Origin: Cladopsammia gracilis
Taxonomy: Eukaryota > Cnidaria > Anthozoa > Scleractinia > Dendrophylliidae
DNA: 64,000 bases
NCBI GenBank assembly: GCA_022457155.1
Contig: JAJGOT010000132.1
Span: forward strand, 1,592,001 to 1,656,000
Direction of reading: 5' to 3'
In this document: one piece after another, positions 32,461-45,041 of the stretch
Layout of the letters: each line of letters starts with the position of its first letter
How positions within the stretch are numbered: the stretch's first letter is position 1
The notes under the pieces: generated by a model
What the model was told of the DNA's origin: nothing
Seen by the model: only the letters and a program-made list of their open reading frames with translations
Database searches by the model: none
Program-made: the position numbers and the translations under genes

Positions 32461-32680
32461 TATAGGGCGTTCACCATTTGTGAGGAATGGCCGGCCAGGT
32501 CGTTCATATCGTAAATAGTATGGCATTATTTTTCAAACGGACCGTCCAGACTGGCAAATTCGAAAATAGCATGCATCATTTTGATGGGTTTGTAGGAACA
32601 GGTCTTCAAAACGGTGAATTCTGTTTACGAACTGACCTCTGTCTGGCCGGCCATTTCTGACAAATGGCAAACACCCCATA
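32461..32680. mobile_element. MITE directly downstream of the 32705 gene
   Basis: Ends TATAGGGCGTTCACCATTTG and CAAATGGCAAACACCCCATA are inverted with a few mismatches. TGGCCGGCCA occurs near both inner edges. It stops about 25 bp from the stop codon of the neighbouring gene, so it may lie in its 3' UTR. Confidence 0.65.
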
Positions 32681-32704
32681 GTTTAGGCTCTATCACAGTA
32701 TTCT

Positions 32705-33658
32705 TCAAAGTGCCAGTAAAACCAAGGATTTCACCCGCACTTTGACTCCATGGACTTCCAAGGGCAGCTTTTCGTCTTCTACGGCTGAGGCAAACTCTTG
32801 GATGATATGGCTGAAGTTAACTGGCTCACTCACTTCGCTGAACGCGGTACCGTCGTTAACGGTGCTAAGTGCTTTTTTGTCTGCCAAGGCCATGATGATG
32901 TAGAAGTCGTTAGGATCATCCGAATGTGTCTCCCTATCAGGATAAGAAATCCAATCCATTTCATCTGAGTTCCAGTCCAAGACTTTAGCAATGGCTGAAC
33001 CTACGCCATCTACGAATCGATTGTGGGCATCAGCTACCGGAAGGAGATCGTAGGAACGCCGATTTCGTTGGTCGAGCTTCTCTATTTTTAGTTTGGTGAC
33101 TTTGATTGCACGGCCAAACAGCAGATGTTTAAAGCATTTTCCAACCTGGGTTACCACACCACATTTACGTCCTATGTTCCACATCCCTTTAATGGATTTC
33201 CACGCCGTGTCCAACGCAGTGAAAGAACCCTTGATGGTCCAGAAGATTTTGAAGTATTCATGGCAACCGAGATCGCAGATTGATGGCACACCTTTACCCG
33301 GATTTAAGTAGCATGGTGTGTGAGAGGCAAACGCTTTCTTTCGTATCTCTTGACAGGTTGGCTTGGGTAAAGAACTCAGCAAAGGTACCAGAGTAATCTG
33401 AAGGCACTTACGAACACCATCGATCCATTTTTGTGCATCAGAACTGAACAAGGAATATCGCTTGTGGTATAACTTGCAAAATGTCTCAGCGTATCTAATT
33501 GCGTAGGGATTGCTGGTAGATTCACAAGGGTACTTCATTTCCAAACAGTCGCGGTACCAGTCGCAAGAGTTTCCAGATGGGTTGTAACATTCTGCAGGTA
33601 AAGATGTGGTGGCCCATCCACGCTGTGCAAAGACCAATAGGACAAATAATGACCACAT
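32705..33658 (-). CDS. Secreted Cys-rich protein of unknown function, 317 aa
   Basis: The ORF starts with a clear signal peptide (MWSLFVLLVFAQRGWATT). An N-terminal Cys-rich domain follows: SCDWYRDCLEMKYPC, YAETFCKLYHKRY, WIDGVRKCLQ, TCQEIRKKAF and SHTPCY. Next come ICDLGCHEYF, KCGVV and KCFKH, then a basic segment (KLDQRNRRSYD) and a Cys-free C-terminal half of about 110 residues. An NFS sequon is present. The alternation of Cys with Tyr/Trp faintly recalls stanniocalcin-like secreted proteins; this is a guess. The ATG lies 8 bases after an excellent acceptor (TTATTTCTGTTTGACAG), so a 5'-UTR intron is likely, with a GTAAGG donor at 34130. The coding part is a single exon. Confidence 0.75.
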   Translation of the reverse strand: MWSLFVLLVFAQRGWATTSLPAECYNPSGNSCDWYRDCLEMKYPCESTSNPYAIRYAETFCKLYHKRYSLFSSDAQKWIDGVRKCLQITLVPLLSSLPKPTCQEIRKKAFASHTPCYLNPGKGVPSICDLGCHEYFKIFWTIKGSFTALDTAWKSIKGMWNIGRKCGVVTQVGKCFKHLLFGRAIKVTKLKIEKLDQRNRRSYDLLPVADAHNRFVDGVGSAIAKVLDWNSDEMDWISYPDRETHSDDPNDFYIIMALADKKALSTVNDGTAFSEVSEPVNFSHIIQEFASAVEDEKLPLEVHGVKVRVKSLVLLAL

Positions 33659-33665
33659 CGCAAAT

Positions 33666-34130
33666 CTGTCAAACAGAAATAAAAGGATCAGAGTATGGCA
33701 AAGCGAAAAGAAATATAAATCAATGTGGAGGACTGGTCACGTTTCTCTATATGATATCCAGTGTGCACAATTTTAAAATTTTACTCCTTCTTCAACATGG
33801 CACACAGAACTAGGACCCCGAATTTCCTAGGGAAACGTCAATGTTTTCGAGAAATAGGAGTACTTCATCACTACTCCTGAGATCTACTCTAAATGAACTT
33901 CTAACGATCGGTGTCGTGAATTGCAAATTAGATCTATACCTTTTGATCTCCAGTTGGGCAAAAATCGCAGACGAAAAAGTGGAGTACAGTCAAAGTTACC
34001 AGCAATCACAGGCGAGGTTCTAGTTCTAGTCAGCGAATCTCTTCAAAACAGCCAAATAACACATGAAATAATATAAGCTACATCAAAATTGGCGCAAAAG
34101 GTCACCTGATTACACAGTGGAAAACCTTAC
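33666..34130 (-). other. Probable 5'-UTR intron of the 32705 gene
   Basis: An acceptor with a pyrimidine-rich tract ends at 33666. A consensus donor AGG|GTAAGG begins at 34130. No coding sequence is interrupted. The prediction is from splice-site sequence only. Confidence 0.4.
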
Positions 34131-34557
34131 CCTGTTGTTAACCTAACTTCTATTTGGAAAGCACGAAATAAAGACAGCAGCTAAGAATACAGTTTCATTT
34201 CCCCCAAAGTTTTGTTCTGTTGTATGAAACAAAGCTCTGTTCGAAAAGAACAAAACGTTTAGGGCAGCTAGGAACATATTTGAAACAAAGAGAAACTCTT
34301 CTCTATTATGCGAAGATAAATACAGGTTGTCAAACTTACTGTAGGCTTTTGTTAATAAAAGTGTTGGGAGTTGCACAATTTCTATTGCAAACAAAACCTC
34401 CAATCACGAACAAAACGAGAAAATAAAATGAACCTCGATGAATGACCACTTTACATGTTTTAATTTTCATCAAAACGCGCGCTGAAACAACTTCATATAG
34501 ATCGATTCATCACATTAAATTTAGGAAAACATTAGGGTTTTGTTTAGATCTCCCTTT

Positions 34558-34710
34558 TAGAGTGGTTTCACACCCTGAAATAGACATTAGAAAAATAAAC
34601 ACTATTAGAAACTAATTTCATTGTTTTCTTTTGTTTAATTTTGACTATTAGACAAATAGACAATGACTGCATGACTAATTTTGTTTCAAGGGTTTTGTGA
34701 AATCACTCTA
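34558..34710. mobile_element. MITE copy 1 of the TAGAGTGATTTTC family
   Basis: Ends TAGAGTGGTTTCAC and GTGAAATCACTCTA are inverted. The interior shares CATTGTTTTCTTTTGTTTA with the copy at 35151-35315. A terminal TA suggests a Tc1/mariner-type target. Confidence 0.65.
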
Positions 34711-35150
34711 CTCGCTCAAAAAGGGAACTTTCTCCTTTATACAAAGGTAGTTTGAGTAATCGAAATAACAGCCACAATTGCACATGATAAAAAAAAGCTA
34801 CAATTTTTATTCATTGTTATTCAGACCTCTACTTCATTGCTTTTTCTTCTCCTTGCGACGCTGTTTTAAAAAATAAGAAATTGCAAACGCACTATTGATC
34901 TGTTCGGCGAGAAATTATTCTGGAACTGGTCCGAGACGCGATGCAATCTGCATGGCCAATCTGTGGCAGACTGGTTTTAAGTAAATACCTTTCGGAAGTT
35001 AGATCACATCCCATCAAACGACCCATAAATTTTTTCAATATTTAGACAGTATAGTTACGGTCATTCCAGTGAAATACAAATTAACAGTTTGACTTTTGAG
35101 GTCAATTTCCTTAGCAAATGTTTTTAGGAGCACTGACAGAGAGAGTCGGA

Positions 35151-35315
35151 TAGAGTGATTTTCTTTAAACCGTGAAATAGTTACTAAGCTAGTAGGCACT
35201 AGTAGACACTATTAGACACTAATTCCATTGTTTTCTTTTGTTTAGTTTTAACTAATTTTGGCTAATTTTGATTAATTGCTAGATACTGTTTCATGGTGTA
35301 AGGAAAATCACTCTA
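35151..35315. mobile_element. MITE copy 2 of the TAGAGTGATTTTC family
   Basis: Ends TAGAGTGATTTTC and GAAAATCACTCTA are exact complements. The interior has ACACTATTAGACACTAATT and CATTGTTTTCTTTTGTTTA, as in copy 1. A related single end (TTTTAGAGTGGTTTTC) is at about 26264. Confidence 0.65.
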
Positions 35316-35720
35316 AACGTTTTGTTTGCTCCCTAGTATGTTTTTACACTGTATGTTAATAGTACTAATAGCTGCAAGTAGGTACTTGAAATAATTTAAT
35401 GAACCTTGGAGGCATTGCAATCTAAAACCACAACGTGAAACATCGTCTGTTTACTTTTTGCCAGAACAGTTTTCATTTCTGTCTTTGCACAAAGTGAAAG
35501 GATTTCTCAGAAAATAGACATGTTACCAGATGTATCATTGGCTTATCACTCTAGGAACACAGCGCTTAGCACTGAATTGCATCAGAAAATCCCTTTTCAA
35601 CAGCAGATGTTGACACTTTAAGATAAGTTAGTATTCCTATACTCAGCTGAAGCGTTATCGAGCTCAGATGAGACAACTGAGCAATGCAAGAACCACCTAC
35701 ACTCTGCTGGTACCTCTTTA

Positions 35721-35933
35721 AGGTTGGTTTTCACTGGCGATGAAGTCGGAGTCGGAGTCGGAGTCGGAGTCGTAAGAACGCTTCCGACTTAGTGAAAATC
35801 GAAAACTGGAGTCGTAAGCGGAGTCGGAAGAATCAGAACGGTTCCATTTTCTTCCGATTTTCATTAGATCGTATCGCTCTGCGCTTTTGATTACTACTCC
35901 GACTCTGACTCCGTCGTTAGCGAAAACCAGCCT
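35721..35933. mobile_element. PIF/Harbinger-like MITE with GGAGTC repeats
   Basis: Ends AGGTTGGTTTTCACT and AGCGAAAACCAGCCT are inverted and flanked by TTA (35718-35720, 35934-35936). Inside is a GTCGGA(GTCGGA)n tract and an inverted ACTCCGACTCTGACTCCG on the right. Confidence 0.7.
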
Positions 35934-36772
35934 TTAGCATCTTAACGTAACCGGCTGTCTGTGAGCTTGAGCGATAGGCTGTTTCAACACCCCCTGGGAG
36001 CTTGCGAGAAAGACGCATGCGCTCAAGGGTGGTGGGAGACGAGGAAACGACTGACACTTCACAGCATCTAGGACTAGCCAATTGATTGTCTACAGGGCCA
36101 ATTGGTTTTTGTGTTCAGACCACAGCGGCTAATTATATAACAGGCTAAGAGGGACAGAGTGCAGTTGACTATCTCGTGCCAAACAGAGCGCTAAAAACAC
36201 TGTTTACTGGTTTGGTATATACTGATAACAATTTATTCATGAATGCAGACGTATGCCGGAATCCTGATGTAATGATGAATTCATGTTGGACATATATGAG
36301 ATTGTTTTGGGGAAAATCAAGATGCATAAATTATACGTAAGTAATGAGGGCATCTAGAGAAACATTTTAATGACACAGGAACGTGGTTTTTTACTGTAAG
36401 TATGTGACCGTTTTATTATTGACTATTTTATTATTATTAGGACAAACTTAAGTTGAAATGAACTATGTGGAGTGGAAGGTCTACCCAATCATCCGGGTGG
36501 TATTGGATTGATATACGAAAAAGAAACCTACACAATAGCCACAAACTATTCCACCCAAGCACCAATGCACAACAATTTTCACAATCAAGGGGTACCCTCT
36601 GAACTCATTTTGAAAGAGTGACATTAAAAAGTAATAGAAGGGGTCGCATCCCAACTTATTAGTGCCCTGGGTACACAAGTCCAGCATCCCTTTGGTGCGC
36701 TGCAGGCCAATGTTGCTTCGTTCTTATCTACTCAGGTTCTTGTTGGTGTTGTATGGGTCTACCTTTACTGAG

Positions 36773-37430
36773 TTTTTGAAAAGGTGGTGAACGAAAATTA
36801 CAGCAATTTCACTACAACAAGCCCAAACAAGGGTTTTTATGACCCCGATCAGCCCGAAAATCACAGAGAAGAGAGGGAAGAGGGAAAGGGAGCGAGAGCG
36901 AGAGAAAAAAAGAATAGCAACAGTCTTTAGTTTTTATATTGGGGGATTTGGAGATAGTTTTTGAACGATAAAAAAACAAGGCCAAGAACATGCACAAACG
37001 CTTACTTGGAGCGACCTCCTTTCAAAAATCCAAGTAGATATCTTAATGGATTGGCGACAATGATCGAAAAAAGTGCCAAAAAGCCATTTGCTGCCAAAGT
37101 CGGCGCTTTCTGGAACATTACACAGAGTTTGCTTGAAATATATAGCTGAATTTTTGAAAAGGTGGTCAACGAAAATTACAGCAACTTCACTACAACAAGC
37201 CCAAGCAAGGGTTTTTATGACCCCGATCATCCCGAAAATCGCAGAGAGGAGAGAGAAGAGGGAAAGGGAGCGAGAGCGAGAGCGAGAGAAAACAAAGACT
37301 AGCAACAGTCTTTTGTTTTTATATTGGGGGGTTTGGAGATCGTTTTTGAACGACAAAAATACAAGGCCAAGAACATACACAAACGCTTACTTGGGGCGAC
37401 CTCCTTTTCAAAAATCCAGGTAGATATATA
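36773..37430. repeat. Direct duplication, period 378 bp
   Basis: About 270 bp starting TTTTTGAAAAGGTGGT at 36773 recurs from 37151 with a few percent divergence. Both copies include TGACCCCGATCA, a GAGAGCGAGAG purine tract and ACAAACGCTTACTTGG. The second copy has a slightly longer GAGCGA repeat. The 108 bp between them is unique. Overlapping ORFs on both strands are by-products. Confidence 0.8.
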
Positions 37431-37451
37431 AATAGGTTTAAGACTTTTTGA

Positions 37452-37626
37452 ATTGTATATATACAGCTATTTCAATTAACGTTGTCGGATGAAAAAGGCG
37501 AAAAGCCAAGACCGCAAGGTAGTATGGGATTCTTATGCAATGGCTATTTACAACTACCCATACTACCTTGCGGTCTTGGCTTTGAGCTTTCATCCTACAA
37601 CGTTAATTGAAATATCTGTATATCAT
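37452..37626. mobile_element. Hairpin MITE followed by LINE/SINE-like TTATTA tail
   Basis: Arms of about 75 bp (ATTTCAATTAACGTTGT / ACAACGTTAATTGAAAT and AAGACCGCAAGGTAGTATGG / complement) enclose a 25-bp loop. Immediately to the right is GTAAAGCGCATTTAGACGAT...GCGCAATATAAATAATAAA(TTA)n (to about 37698). This resembles the shared 3' tail of some invertebrate LINEs and SINEs. Confidence 0.7.
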
Positions 37627-38114
37627 GTATGTAAAGCGCATTTAGACGATTTTGAAGAGTGCGCAATATAAATAATAAATTATTATTATTATTATTATCC
37701 AGCACTGTTTCCTTTGAGGTCCACAAATGGTCAGCCGCTGTCTCCACAGCCGTCTTCACAGCCGCCATATTAGATCCCCCATTTTGGATTTCTCGTTTTC
37801 TCCACAATCTCAGAAAATTGTCCAATTTGACTCAGATATAATCAAAACCAATAAAGAAACGCTTAAATGGTATAAAAATGCAAAAGTTACGACAATGAAC
37901 TTATTTTTTTTCATTGAATAGGTCACTGACAATTCATTAAATCGAAAAACATGGCCGTGAAAATCTTGTTGCCAAGGAAACATCAAGTCGCATGAAAAAT
38001 AAAATGTCATATTCAATTGTTGCCGGATAAATTTTTAGAAAAGTCACAAGGTTTGGCGGTGTTAAGTGATTAAAATGGTTATGAAAATTGAAAGTAAGCG
38101 CGGACACTTTGTGC

Positions 38115-38140
38115 CCCCCCCCCCCCCCCCCCCCCCCGCA
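38115..38140. repeat. Poly(dC) tract
   Basis: A run of about 21 C followed by GCACCCCCACCCCGCC. It is the right-most long G/C homopolymer of the window. Confidence 0.8.
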
Positions 38141-38199
38141 CCCCCACCCCGCCACCCGCACCCCTCCCCAGGCTAAATAGGAAAGCGGACTCCTGTTTG

Positions 38200-39480
38200 T
38201 TGTATTCCAGAAACTGAGAACATTGATTCGGGCAGATCATTAGAACACGATTGCTGATTTTACGCTAACCTAGCTACTGGTGGAGTCCACAATTTTATGT
38301 TAACGTCATGCGATGCGATTCGGTTGCTTGAGTCAGCAATACTTTTAAAGCTCGTAAACAATGTATGACACTGATGGTCCAATATTGATATTTTTGTCAA
38401 AAACAACATTATGTTTGTGTTTGTTTTGATCTCGTCTGTTTATTCTAAATCAATAGGAAACGGCATACCTCGGCTTCTTTCGCATCTGTATTCGAAGTCA
38501 CCAAACCTTCTGTGTGAGAGCTCTACATTAAAGAAAAACGTTTCCTTAAAACATTTCGTGCTTTTAATATATTTATTTCTTTTACTGGCAATTATTAAGC
38601 TAAAAGGTGATAATTGACACCTTTTAAGTTATAAACACAGTGACAAAAATAGACCCTCTTGTAGAATGGCGCCACACTCGTATTGTTTCACTATTAGCAG
38701 CTCTAAACAGCATGCATAGATAGCTTCTAATAGTTAATAAATATGCATGCTTCTTGTACCTTTTCATCTTAATTTTACAGCTCATTCTCTCCTTTTTGCA
38801 AGAATCAGAAATATTGTGGGATCTCGATAGCAAGAGTTAAGGTCTCTGTGAAAAACGAAATGTGCACATGATTGGTTTTGTGACAATTAGAGGCATTTAA
38901 ATTTCCCAAAGCATGTACCATGTCAGTCCTTTCTCGAAGCAGGAGAGAATGACTAAGCATGACACACCTATATTTGCAATCATGCGATTTTGCAAAGTAA
39001 TGTCATAAATCGATCTGGCAATCTGTGTCATGTTTAAAACAAGGTTTGTACAACTGACAATTGTTGTTTAATTATGATGATACAGATATTAGATGATAAA
39101 AATAGAACGAATTCAATATACATGTACGGTTTCTCTTTCCTATCTTACTAGTAAAAGGTCCTCCTGAGGTATTTTTATGCGTAATGAACCATTTTAAACA
39201 TTTTTGGTAATCGATTTTCCGACAAAATATTTCAATAATATCTTCTGGTTTACCTGGAATTTTTCCCGATAGCTCATTGCTACAAGACGATATCTTGTGA
39301 TATATTTATCAATATTATCAATGACTGTAAAGGATATTTTCAAAATGTGTTCTAACCATTTGGTAATGGGGATAACGTTAATTTTTTAGATTTTTAGAAA
39401 TATAATATTACTCAACCGTACAGTGTTTATATGATGTGATCAAGGGGTGCCGAAATGTTGAAGGGGTGTCGAAATGTTAT
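38200..39480. other. Intergenic DNA, nothing recognised
   Basis: AT-rich with short random ORFs only. No hairpin, splice-consistent exon or family motif was found. Confidence 0.5.
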
Positions 39481-39490
39481 ACTCTAAATG

Positions 39491-39643
39491 AAGGCCCGTT
39501 TTTTGATTTTTGGTGCGATTTTTCGCACTGAAATCGCCGCTCGTTTACACATGCGATTTGAAGATACAACTTGCGCGCGACAAAAATTGCATCGACAAGT
39601 GCGACAAAAATTGCACAAAAAATCGCCTGTCTAAACGGGCCTT
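39491..39643. mobile_element. MITE with AAGGCCCGTTT ends
   Basis: Inverted ends AAGGCCCGTTT and AAACGGGCCTT. The interior contains repeated GCGACAAAAATTGCA and CGATTT...AAATCGC pairs. The target duplication is not clear. Confidence 0.55.
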
Positions 39644-42600
39644 AACAGAGTTGCAACACATTGTTTGTTTTACAGTTTGTATCCTTTTGCGCACGCAATG
39701 GCCAATACGTGAAATGAATTAGTGGTGACAAATCAAAGATTTTAGAACAGTTAATGAAAAATATCGCTTTCCCTACAATTCACAGGATCGTGGTCATTGA
39801 ATTTTATGCTTTTTCAATCTTTTTTCGGAAATCAATTCAAAAAATTCAAAAATAGATAAAATAATGTAACTAACAAGGAATCTGTGTTGTATTGTTTCTT
39901 TTTTCAAAACAAGAGTAATATTTTTTCCCTCTACCTCTTCTAAAATAAACCTTACTTGTAACGTGTTAAAATAGTCATGGGTTTTTAATTCAAAAACCGT
40001 TCTTGATTAGAACAAACTAGATTTATCGATTAATTCTTACATGTACTACCCATCAGTATGTTCCTGATAACAATACAATTCTAAAACGTATGGTGATAAC
40101 AACAAAAAAGATATATAATATTATGCCATATTCGGTGAAAAATGTTGAATTACATTATTTCCAATTCAGGCCTAGGCCTGTCCTTGTAAATTTTGTTAGT
40201 CTACAAGTGTGTGCTATTTTTGGTTGATTATTTTGGTTGCTATTTATAAAAAGCAAATAACTTCTGACAATATCAACGCAATTATCATATTGAGTAAGTT
40301 ATAGGTTCCAATAATAAGCTATAAGCTTAACTATTCATGTTGTATGGTATTGCCACTGGTTATATACAACTGAACAGTGTTAATCATTCTAAAAGTGCAT
40401 CTTGAATATAGTAGTTTTATATTATATTCTTTGGAATTCCCGAGAAATTTTCAATGCCAATTTTAATTAGAGTATGATATTTAAGAGAATGAACAAGCTG
40501 GAAATAAATGTATCACTGAAAGTTAGATAAAAAAAATAAAACGATAAGTACATCACATCTATTAAAAAAATCAATCGAAAATAGTGAACGTCAAACATGA
40601 ACCAGTTGCTTCACTGCGAGCAGGATTTCATTTTTGTGGCAAATAAACATAAATAGTTTCTATTAATTGTCCTTGAAGCCAAATATATAGCACAAAACAG
40701 CCCATATGAACTTTGATTTGCTTAAGTGCATGATTTGTCTATGATATTAAGATACATATTGATTTCTGTGTTTTACAGGGAAGTTTTTTTTCAGCAATTT
40801 ACGTTTCTTAAAATAAACCGAATTATGAAAACTGACAATTATTAAATTTAACATCAAAGCACAACCCCATCCTTACAGAACTTGACGAATATTTGACTGT
40901 ATGCAAAAACATGTATGCTAAGCAATATTTGAAATGACTTAAAAAAGAATAAATGCATTAAATGTCATGGCTATTTTCAGTTAAATGATTTGATTTAGGT
41001 TGTTTTCAGTGGGATCCCGTCAAATCAGAACGTTTTCAGCTGATGAATGTATGCCCGATGCTTGTACGGACTCAAGGGATTTGTGTTTGTATTTTCAAAT
41101 AGAAACTAAAACTTGTATATTTCATCCGCAACCCGGCTAAATAATAAAATAAGGCGGAGAAACTGATTTATATGTTCATAACTATTAAACAAAACGACGT
41201 CCGCTATTTCCGAATATTCGTTTTCTATCTCATTAGTTTCACATGGTTACGGATTTGTAGTTCTTTTCTTTGAAGTAATAGCTTGATAACTTTACATTAT
41301 TCAGTTTCTACTGCCTACGTCGAGGCCTTATATGTGACACCACGCACGAAAGAAATAAGTAACAGGTATTAACACTGCTTCCGTTATATCTTGGAATTTT
41401 TTGCAGAGATTATGTTTTCAGGTCCCAAGAATGAAATTGTTATTTCATCTGTGTCAGATAAAAATAATTATTCGGCGACAAATCTCAATTCACTGCGTGC
41501 GCAAATGAAGAAGTTGTGTATTTTTGTTTCCAGTACAAAAAAATTCAACAACGATATGTCAAAGGGAGTTTAGTCTCTGTAGTTGCTAATTTTTGCGAGA
41601 TCTCCAGTATAGATTCAGCAATCAAAATATTTCCCCATGATATTTGATCTCTTTCAAGTTTCCGTTCCAAAAATAATGTTTGTTTTAGTTCCAATTTTCT
41701 CCTTATGTGGTCAATTTTTAATGAATATCTTTCTTTCAAGAAAGTTTTCAGCAAAAGGCTTATTCAAAGGCTCTTTCCAACCCCTCGAGTGAATCCAGTT
41801 ACCTTCATGCATATGCTCATTAGTAGCTTCGCAATTTATTTCATTACAACTTTAACGGCAATTTCCTACTTTTTATTTTAGCATGACAAAGCACTGAACT
41901 TTAAACAATAAATAAAGACATTTGAAAAAAGCAGTATAAAGTCGAGAAAAGGTATAATGACGTCATATCCGATTCCCGTTAGTGTCCATGGAGGTACGGA
42001 AATATTAACATATGACAATCTTGTGGAAAATCGTAAAAAGAACTTTAAAGTGTTTCTTTGTTGCTGTCGATCAATTAACGTGACTTGACATGCTTTCGTA
42101 GAGGGCTGAAGGGTCGCTACTTTATTCAGAACTTTACATCAACGTCAAACGCAACGTTTATAATTCTATTAGTGAGTAGAGCATACTCAAGCAATGTCTA
42201 AAAAGTATATGAGACAAAATACCAAGCTCTGACAAATATACTGCAAATATACTGCTGAATGCGTTTAATGAAGAAGCCTTGAAGAAGTCAATATCAATTT
42301 TTATATGGTGGCAGAGATAACGTCTAGTCTTTATACTGCGTATAGTTTGCTTTTCTGTTTAGCTACGCTGAGTGTAATCTAGAGTACATCACACAGCACA
42401 TTTTCCTTCCAAACTTTGGTTAATTATATATCATGAATCTTATCTTTAAGTAGTTTGTGCTTTCTAAAACAAACTGATTGAGACTTTACAACGTGGTGAT
42501 TAATACAAAGTTACGGCGTTAAGTTACAACATTACTCCACACCTGCATGTCTTTCCTGAACTTTCCCAAGATTTTATAGTTTGAATGCAGTATTTTTAAT

Positions 42601-45041
42601 GACTTTTTTTACATATCATAGACAAAAATAAAACGTTAACTTTTTAGAACACGTCATGGTTGTTTTAATCAAAGGTTCACTTCAAATGGTTATTCACTAA
42701 TTTTATAACAAAATATTGGTGGTGAAGAAATTTCCACCGGAAGAACACCGGTGGGTCGAGACATGTGCTTATATATATCTAAAAACAAGGCCTGTTTCAT
42801 CAACAATAATTTAACTAGTAATTAACATTAAAAAATAAATAATTTGAATTGACTAAATAATACGTTCAAAAGGGGTGAAGTGAACGGCTGATATGTAAAT
42901 AGCCAAGGGCTATATTATAATTTCCGTTTGTCTTCCTGTTCGTTCCCAGCGTTTTATTTGTATTCCATCTGCCGAAGAGCAATGTCATCACAATCGTCAA
43001 TACCTTATCTCAGTTAAATATCTGCTTCATTCACTTACATTGTAGACATTTTCATTAGAAAAATTGGACAAAGGCATCTTTTTTGGTACGAACATATATA
43101 CAGTTAAAAGTCCATGCAAGGTTCGGCAATTTCATTAAGAACAAAAAAAAAATGATGTAGGCGGTAAAATACAATATTTTCAACTAAAAAAGGCCATTTT
43201 GAAATATTAGTCACCCTTCCTGTTCACGTTATTTTGTATTGAGTATTCCATCAGAGGAATAGTAATATCGTAAGTTATTATTGTTATTTGTGTTCCTTTT
43301 CTCTGATTCAAAAAGTAATCGTTAAAATGTTTTGCAGTGAAATGCTTTCGTGTCTCAGTTGAAACATTCTCTTTAATAACCGTTTTTCGGACAACAACAA
43401 TACAATAACAATATTTTTTATTCAACTCACACGATCTTTACAGAAAAGGAAAAAAGAAAATTATCATGTTAATGCAAGGCAAATATATTTACAACAGTGC
43501 AATATTTTGGCGAAGTGAACGACAAAATTCATCCTTTTGAAACCAAACACGGCCATTTTGGCATATTTATTTTCTTTTCCGTTCATGTTATTTTGTATTT
43601 TGTAATTCATCTGCGGAAGAAGAATACCGTTACTATCAATGATTATTACTATATGCATATTCATTCAAGGAATAAGACATTTTTGGCAGTGAAACTGCTT
43701 TCAGGTTCAGTTGAAATTTCACTTTTTTCTACTTCAGTTACATCAGTAAAAAAAATTATTTTAGATAACTTGGATAAACAGAATTTTGTTCGGTATGAAT
43801 TACTTTTATAATTTAGTCCATGCAAAGTTCAGCAATTAGGTTTAAGCAAAAGAGAATTTCGTGATATTTTTACTATTCTTTCGTAATCGTAGATAGCGCA
43901 ACAAAAGTAATTATTAATATTTGTTTGAGCACAAATAACTTTAGGCTGACTTTGTTTTTCCTTGGTAGCTCTTGCCTTTACCAAGTGTTTTACTTAGTTT
44001 CGTTTTCTTTACTTAGTACTCCTTTCTGCTGACGATTCGTTTTCATCGCCGTTTTTATTAAAGTGATCACTTTTTAAAAGCAGCAAGTTTCCCTTTTTCT
44101 CAATCTTTTTGGAATGAAGTTATTAATAATATGTTAAGTAAACTTAGCAGCTGCAGATGCTTTCTACTGCGAGTTATTGTCTTAGGTTTTTTGAGAGAGG
44201 AGATGTATCTGGTCAACTATATCTTAATGAATTATCGATAAAATTTTTATTATACAACTTTTGCTTAATAAATATGATACAGATAAATATGTAGCAATGA
44301 AGCAGTATAAATATCAAATTTTTTCTTAAGAAATGGAATCCTTACAAAACGAATATTCTTAACCTTTAACTTTCAAAATACGTTCTGTAATTTCTACTTA
44401 TATTTATTTCTTTAAAAAAATGTAACAAATAATATGTACAAATAAATATTTAAAAAAGTAGAAAGTTTAAGAAATAGATTTTCTCAAACTCATTAATAAT
44501 TCATAAAGTGACCAGCCAATAAATGACGTCCATTTGGGTCAGGTGGATGAGTCTTGATACCCAATGAAACACCAGATCAAGATCTTAAGGGTTCTGATTT
44601 CAGTTCAAAACCGTGTTTGATCTCATGAAACACTTGCATATTAATGAGTTTTGCAACAATACATGTTATTCCGGTAGATTATGCATGTACCGGAGCACAT
44701 ATTACGTAAAACAAAAGGAACAAAGAACGACAATAATACAAATGCAAAACAAGACCAAAAATACAATACCTCACAAACAATAGAAGACAATGAGTGGTTT
44801 ATGGATACCGGTACATGCAGAAAGACCCGTTATTCCACTCAATTTTATAATTACATTCGGAACCTTACATTCCTTTCTTGATCTTCAAATGTAAGCCCTC
44901 TCGTGTGCCATCTTTCGATTCCGCGTCCAATGTTCAATGAAACAGAGAGTAAACCTTCAAAACAATAATCTGAGCATTATAACTGGAACTTTAACATGAC
45001 ATCGGCATTTTAATTTAAAAACAAAATGGACCATTTTTTTC
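39644..45041. other. AT-rich gene desert, left part
   Basis: No gene is supported. Diverged repeats are present. Three related blocks at about 42.90-43.05, 43.19-43.43 and 43.54-43.74 kb share CTTCCTGTTC...GTTATTTTGTATT...ATTCCATC-type sequence. An inverted copy of the 3.90-4.04 kb array segment is at 44680-44833 (AACAAAAGGAACAAAGAACG). The GTTCCAAAAATAATG block at about 41665 recurs near 50.1 and 50.38 kb. Confidence 0.5.

Noticed and set aside
36934..37423. 148- and 116-codon ORFs across the direct duplication
   Set aside because: They are low-complexity (RERERE / SRSRS), antisense to each other and created by the purine tract.
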